Source of the DNA: Adineta steineri
Lineage: Eukaryota > Rotifera > Eurotatoria > Adinetida > Adinetidae
Direction: 5' to 3'
Length of the DNA stretch: 64,000 nucleotides
NCBI GenBank assembly: GCA_905250115.1
Contig: CAJNOI010000068.1
Location: 96,637 to 160,636, forward strand
Position 1 is the stretch's first letter. Each line of letters starts with the position of its first letter. Below the pieces are notes generated by a model. That model did not search any database and was not told where the DNA came from. It saw only the letters and a list, made by a program, of their open reading frames with translations. Positions 59,216 to 64,000 of this stretch are shown one piece after another. A program made the position numbers and the translations under genes.

Positions 59216-60388
59216 TCAACTTTCTCGAGAAAAACGCCTATTAGGATTATGATTTTGAGTAAAATTATGATTTTGAGCAAACATATTTAATCCTTCATCG
59301 AGAAGACCAGTTAGACTTTTTCTAGCGAATAGTTGTTTTTCAGGAATCTCGAGTGGATGAGATTCAGGTGCTTTATGATTGATTAATGGTCCATTAAAGT
59401 TCTTATGTTGTGCCTAAAAATGAAGAGTAAACGAATATATGATTAAATAAAATTGCTTCACTCACTTGTCGAGCAAGTGCCAATATACACTGAGTTACTT
59501 GAGGAATATTACGCTTTTCAAATAAATCTACCGTTTGAAATAGAACTGAATCAACCAAACCATATGCACGAGCTGCATTTTCTATTTCACGTATACATAT
59601 ATAAATAAACAATAGCACAAGAGTTTTTTTACTTACGAAAAAGTGATATATTTTCACGTGATTGAAATCCTACACCATCTTTACTGTATTTCGGAATGGC
59701 ATTTGGTTGAAGTTTATTCATTAATCTTTTATTAGACTGGGTTTAAAAAAAAATAATCAAATTTAATTATAATATACTTGCATAAGATGACACCATTTCT
59801 AAGTGCATCTTCATAAGAACCATTTGGAAATTTCTCACCGATTACTGACTCGATCCATGTTTGTACTTCGTTGTCAAGTTCGGTATCGCGTTTTGCTGCT
59901 ATCTAAACAGTTTACATATATTTGTGTATGTCAAAATGATGACAGTTACATTGACAAGAAAAGAAAAATCATAGAGCAATCAACATAAAGCTGATATTCT
60001 CCGTATCGCGGTGCTAGACAATAAGTACAAGAAATATAGCGATGACAACTACTTTTTACTGTATGGACTATATTTTACTGTAACAGTATATGAGAATATA
60101 AAATATCTTTGTTATCTATTTACTTTTTTTTGTAGCTAATAATGATCTAAAATTCAAATAGTTTGTAGACGTGTAGGACAAAAACAACTGCATAGAGATT
60201 TATATATATATATTAGTATGGTTAAGAGAAGAATAACTGAAATAATAAGATTTTATTTTTTTGGAAAATATCTATAATGTCTCTCTTATATTAAAAAGCT
60301 TTTCTGGTATATATTAGATGTAAAATATTTTTCTTACCCTTGCTTGGTTAACGGCTAACGTTCCATATGCAGGTCCATAATTAGCCAT
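59216..60388 (-). CDS. Transgelin/calponin-family actin-binding protein, five exons
   Basis: Exons 60388-60338, 59902-59778, 59725-59637, 59581-59466, 59413-59216; 579 nt, 192 aa, the usual transgelin length. Seen: MANYGPAYGTLAVNQARIAA (the family's GPxYG opening), then one calponin-homology domain at about residues 22-135: WIESVIGEKFPN, EDALRNGVILCKLMNKLQPN, SRENISLF, NAARAYGLVDSVLFQTVDLF, NIPQVTQCILALARQ. The C-terminal part (residues ~136-192) holds FNGPLINHKAPESHPLEIPE and a basic stretch but no good calponin repeat (no IGLQxGTNK). It should bind or cross-link F-actin in muscle or cortical cytoplasm. The small exons hide it from ORF scans; only exon 4 is visible as an open frame. Probably expressed and intact. 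Confidence 0.93.
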
Positions 60389-61817
60389 TGTCTTTACTTG
60401 GCACAACAAATATCAGAACTAAAATACTAGAGAAGTAATAGCGATGAATATTCTTAACTATTGTATATGTAGATGTATATATATATATATATATATGGCG
60501 GAAGAACAAGTAATGATACGAAAAGAGAACAACGACAGGCCTATTATTGATGTATGTTGATTAATTTCCTTCTTTTGAATATGAAATAAACGGAGGAAGG
60601 AGGGGAGAGAGAAATAGAACTAGAGAAGAAGAATCAACACGACTATTGTAGTATAAATATCGCGTACAACAAAAAAATTCATATGTGTCATAGTAATATA
60701 TTACTTTCTTTCATACACGTGTATCCCAACGTGTTATTAGCAAACATATTATTATACAAAATTAGTAAAGAATGTAAAGGATTTTTCTTTTGCCATGTGA
60801 ATAAGAATATTGACGTGAATCTTTGGTTTATGTATTACTCACTAATTGAAACATATACACAATACTGAACAAAATATTTACTATTACATTATATCTTATT
60901 TTATTATGAAACATATTTCGATGTGCGTCTATGAGAAATAGTTGTGGGGAAAGAAGAAAATAAAATCAATGACAATAATATCATATTACTTTGATGATAG
61001 TTTGATGTTCGAAAACATATCTGTCAACATATACTGACATTTGACGGTATGGTTGAGTACAGCTGTTTTGTGTTTCATTGAAAAATAAGTCAATTGTGCA
61101 ATTGATTTACAACATACGAGACCAGATGGTTATTGTAATACTGTAAGATGTAGTGATAACTTTATAAATCAAGTTTTAATGTAAATCAATTCATAAGAAA
61201 ATTAAAGTTATTATATGTTTATTGTCAGTCGTAAACATAAAATTTTCAACAAAAGGCAATGCCAGTCACAGATGAAGTATTTGCTTATCTATAATCCGAT
61301 TTGTCTTTGATAAACAATATTTTGAAGACTTTCTTTCATTATTGTATGTTGCCTCTATATAAGTAACAATTGAGTTATAATAGAATTAACAGATTATTAT
61401 ATTATGTGAAATAATTGATCAGACACTGATCTTCAATTATTTTCTACTATTCGAAATATGCAGTCTTCTGCTATATATATGTATGATACACTACTTATAA
61501 TGAGATAACTATAAAAACATACGAATGTCATAATCAATTAAATTAACATTTGATAAAACTAATAATTTTTATACAAAACGAATATATTAAAGAGAACATT
61601 CGTAAAAGAAAAACGTGTAGTATATGTCATATTTCATAAACATTGTTTTATATATTTACTTTTCTATTATTTCGAACGTAAAATAAAGTTCTTATCTTTT
61701 TATTGTATTATTATTCTTCTATGAGTCAAGGACAATTCTTGCACAACATACATGCAACATCTTAACTATCTTCTTCTATATAAGTAAGTAACTATATCAC
61801 ATAGAATATCATCCAAA
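60389..61817. other. Divergent intergenic region
   Basis: Lies between the 5' ends of transgelin (-) and the MAM gene (+), so it should contain both promoters. A pure (TA) run covers 60476-60496, followed by a purine-rich stretch (about 60588-60635). No gene supported. Confidence 0.45.
60476..60496. repeat. (TA)n microsatellite
   Basis: Uninterrupted alternating TA, 21 bases, about 90 bases upstream of the transgelin start codon. Confidence 0.9.
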
Positions 61818-63819
61818 ATGTTGTTTTATTTATTTATTATTCTTTGTAACATATTTTTAAATCAAGCAGCTATTCTTCAATGTGATTTTGAAACAGCTTG
61901 TAATGATTTCAACACGGATTCTAATTGGGGTTTAACTGATGGTGCTCATCCTCAATCTATGAATCATGACCATACATTAAATACAAGCTTAGGTCATTAT
62001 ATTTTCTATGATCCATCAAGTGGTTCACCATTTAAAATAGCTGAAATTAAAACAAATGATTGGTTAAGCTTATCAACTGATCGAGCTGTATGTTTTCAAA
62101 TGTGGTATTATACTCCTCGTATAAGCCTTGCATTTAACATTCAACTTGTACAAGGTGATGATGAACAATTAACACGCGTTGCAGCTTCAATTCCAGGAAA
62201 AGATCCTTCAAGTAATGATTGGGCTTTAATTAACATAGTATTACCAAGTGAAAAGTTTAAAATATTTATTCGATTAAATAACACAGGTCGACCTTTGGTA
62301 TTTGATGATATGTCTGTTGATTATTGTGATGAACCACATCCTACACCTACGAAAATTTTATATGAATGTGATTTTGAATCATCTTGTTCAGAAGATTTCA
62401 TTTCGTTACCTGTATATCCATATCAATGGTCAATTTTAAAAGCAAGTGATGCTATTAAAATAGAAAAACAAGCTCCATCTGTTGATTATACATTCGGTAA
62501 TCAATCAGGTCATTATGCATTATTACCTATTTCAAAAGTAGTTGGTGCAGGCAATGTTGGCTATCTTCATTTGCAAACAGAATTGAATATTACTACGGAA
62601 GAATCATACTGTTTAAATTTTCAATATTATGGTTACGGACAATCATTTTATAGCAATTTAAAAGTATATCTACGAATGTCAGATGAATCTGAAGCAGTTC
62701 AAGTGATATGGCCCAGTAAACCATCTCAATATTCGTATGTAACTTTGAAAAGAAAATAATATTATAATTATTTACTGTTTTATTTTAGATATACGCGTGG
62801 TAAATGGTGAGTATTTATAAAAGATAATAAAATATATGTTTAGTTATTTTCTGAAGATCTGTAATAATAATGTGATATGATTTTTTTTTCTGTATAGGAC
62901 TTGGGGTATTACCAATTTACCTGTTGGACAATACTCACTTCTCTTTCGCATGGACACATCCGATAATACTCAACTCTCGTTTGCTCTTGATAATATTTCT
63001 ATTACATCATGTGCTTATCCACCATATGAACCTAGTCCATATTATTCAATTCTTTCCTTTTCATGCAATTTTGATAATTTGACTATGTGTGATATGACTA
63101 ATGGAGATACAATTAGTCCACCTCCTACATTTAATTTTACTGTCATGACTGGTGAGACAATACCTAATCGTGAACTTGGTCCAACTCGAGATCATACAAG
63201 TAATTCAACAACAGGTGGTTTCCTTTATTGGAATCAACAATTGCCATTTACTAGTAAAGATGTTGGTAGAGTACATCCATCAACAACAATTGAACAAAAT
63301 TCTGGTATGTGTATTAAATTTGCTTATTATGTCAAATCTTTGGCAGTGAATAAGAATGGAACAAGAGTGTCGATATCAGCTGGTGGATGTTATGGAGCAT
63401 ATTTATGGATGCAAGCACTCGATGATAGTCAGGGATGGCAAACAGTTATTATACCTGTATTAAAATTTGCGTGTGGTGAAACATTCTATTTTGATGTTTA
63501 TCAATCTCTACCGATAGCGGTATCTGTTGCTTTTGATGACATCGAAATTGATCAATGTAGTTATCTCATTCCTACCACAACAACCTCTACAACAACAACT
63601 ACTACTACTAGTACTACTACTACCACTACTAAAACTACAACAACATCGCTTACTAGTAGTTCACCAACAACACAGTCTTCAATGTCTAGTACTGTTTCAA
63701 CAACAACATCTATGTCTACCACAACGTCATCAAGCAATGCTTATCGACTATCGTCTTTAAACACATACAGTTTAATAATTATTTATTTTCTTTCTCAAAT
63801 TTTTCGAAATTTGTTTTAA
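61818..63819 (+). CDS. MAM-domain surface protein with 18-nt microexon and probable GPI anchor
   Basis: Exons 61818-62734, 62789-62806, 62898-63819; 1857 nt, 618 aa. The first exon appears to run to a stop at 62759, but the donor GTATGT after 62734 and an 18-nt microexon restore the frame: QYS-YTRGK-WTWGITNLPVGQ. Signal peptide (residues 1-17), then three MAM-type modules, each opening with a CDFE/CNFD signature (LQCDFETACNDF at about 20, YECDFESSCSED at about 185, FSCNFDNLTMCD at about 370) and closing with a DDxxxDxC-type block (FDDMSVDYC, LDNISITSC, FDDIEIDQC). Residues ~535-590 are a Thr/Ser mucin-like stalk and the last ~20 are hydrophobic with no tail, as in GPI-anchored proteins. Extracellular adhesion role expected. 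An alternative is omission of the microexon. Confidence 0.9.
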
Positions 63820-64000
63820 ATTTTTTTAATTTTTTTTAAATAACTTTTTTTTACATCTATGTGATCACATTAAAATAAATTTTTATATTTCTAACTATTT
63901 TACCGAATTATGAGAAGACGTAGCACCCATCAAAGTAAAATATATGCACGTTGAATATGTTTTATATAACTTTGTTTTCTTTTTTCTTTCATTCGTTCTC
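63820..64000 (+). other. 3' flank of the MAM gene
   Basis: AT-rich sequence with AAATAAA-like words at about 63836 and 63871 that could serve as poly(A) signals. Nothing else seen. Confidence 0.4.

Noticed and set aside
1..64000. CRISPR arrays, bacterial operons, tRNA or rRNA genes
   Set aside because: No regularly spaced direct repeats with unique spacers, no tRNA cloverleaf or rRNA sequence recognised; gene structure is eukaryotic throughout.

Overview
The window reads as nuclear DNA of a bdelloid rotifer. The basis is AT-rich sequence with many 45-65 bp GT-AG introns, degraded Penelope/Athena-like reverse transcriptases, bdelloid-type F-box/LRR debris, NHL-EGF and MAM cell-surface proteins, and many divergent peptide-type GPCRs. 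Genus is not decidable here; the AT richness and wide spacers would suit Rotaria better than Adineta vaga (inference). Two runs of ten Ns (27325-27334, 37829-37838) mark scaffold joins.

Layout. 1-4300: remnants of two Penelope-like elements on opposite strands. 4337-6076 (-): five-exon SK-type calcium-activated K+ channel. 7880-10543 (+): single-exon multi-pass protein with a Cys-rich ectodomain. 11480-12762 (+): two-exon rhomboid protease. 14058-14578 (-): three-exon ubiquitin-binding zinc finger (ZnF-UBP) protein. 15106-17912 (-): eight-exon NHL/Ser-Thr/EGF membrane protein. 18600-26500: repeat-rich accessory block with two large palindromes, a ~120 bp tandem array, Athena-like RT fragments, a fold-back element and an F-box/LRR pseudogene. 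26514-29847 (-): unrecognised gene of at least 18 exons whose 3' half is a tandem array of exon-plus-intron cassettes containing one N gap. 30949-33618: head-to-head inverted duplication of a small secreted-peptide gene, each copy damaged at a different end. 34300-36545: GPCR and 2OG-Fe(II) oxygenase pseudogenes. 38064-39166 (-): GPCR. 44183-47167 (+): single-exon protein joining an SNTX/MACPF-like N-terminus, a helical region and an AIG1-like GTPase. 50641-50960: LRR relic. 52856-58410: three GPCR genes. 59216-60388 (-): five-exon transgelin/calponin. 61818-63819 (+): MAM-domain protein with an 18-nt microexon and a probable GPI tail.

The genes do not form an operon or one pathway. Most encode surface or signalling proteins (K+ channel, GPCRs, NHL-EGF and MAM proteins, rhomboid). 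Exon joins were made by hand from GT-AG sites and reading phase; each assembled coding length given is divisible by three. The most unusual items are the cassette-exon gene, the two near-perfect palindromes, the inverted peptide-gene duplication and the SNTX-like/GTPase fusion.
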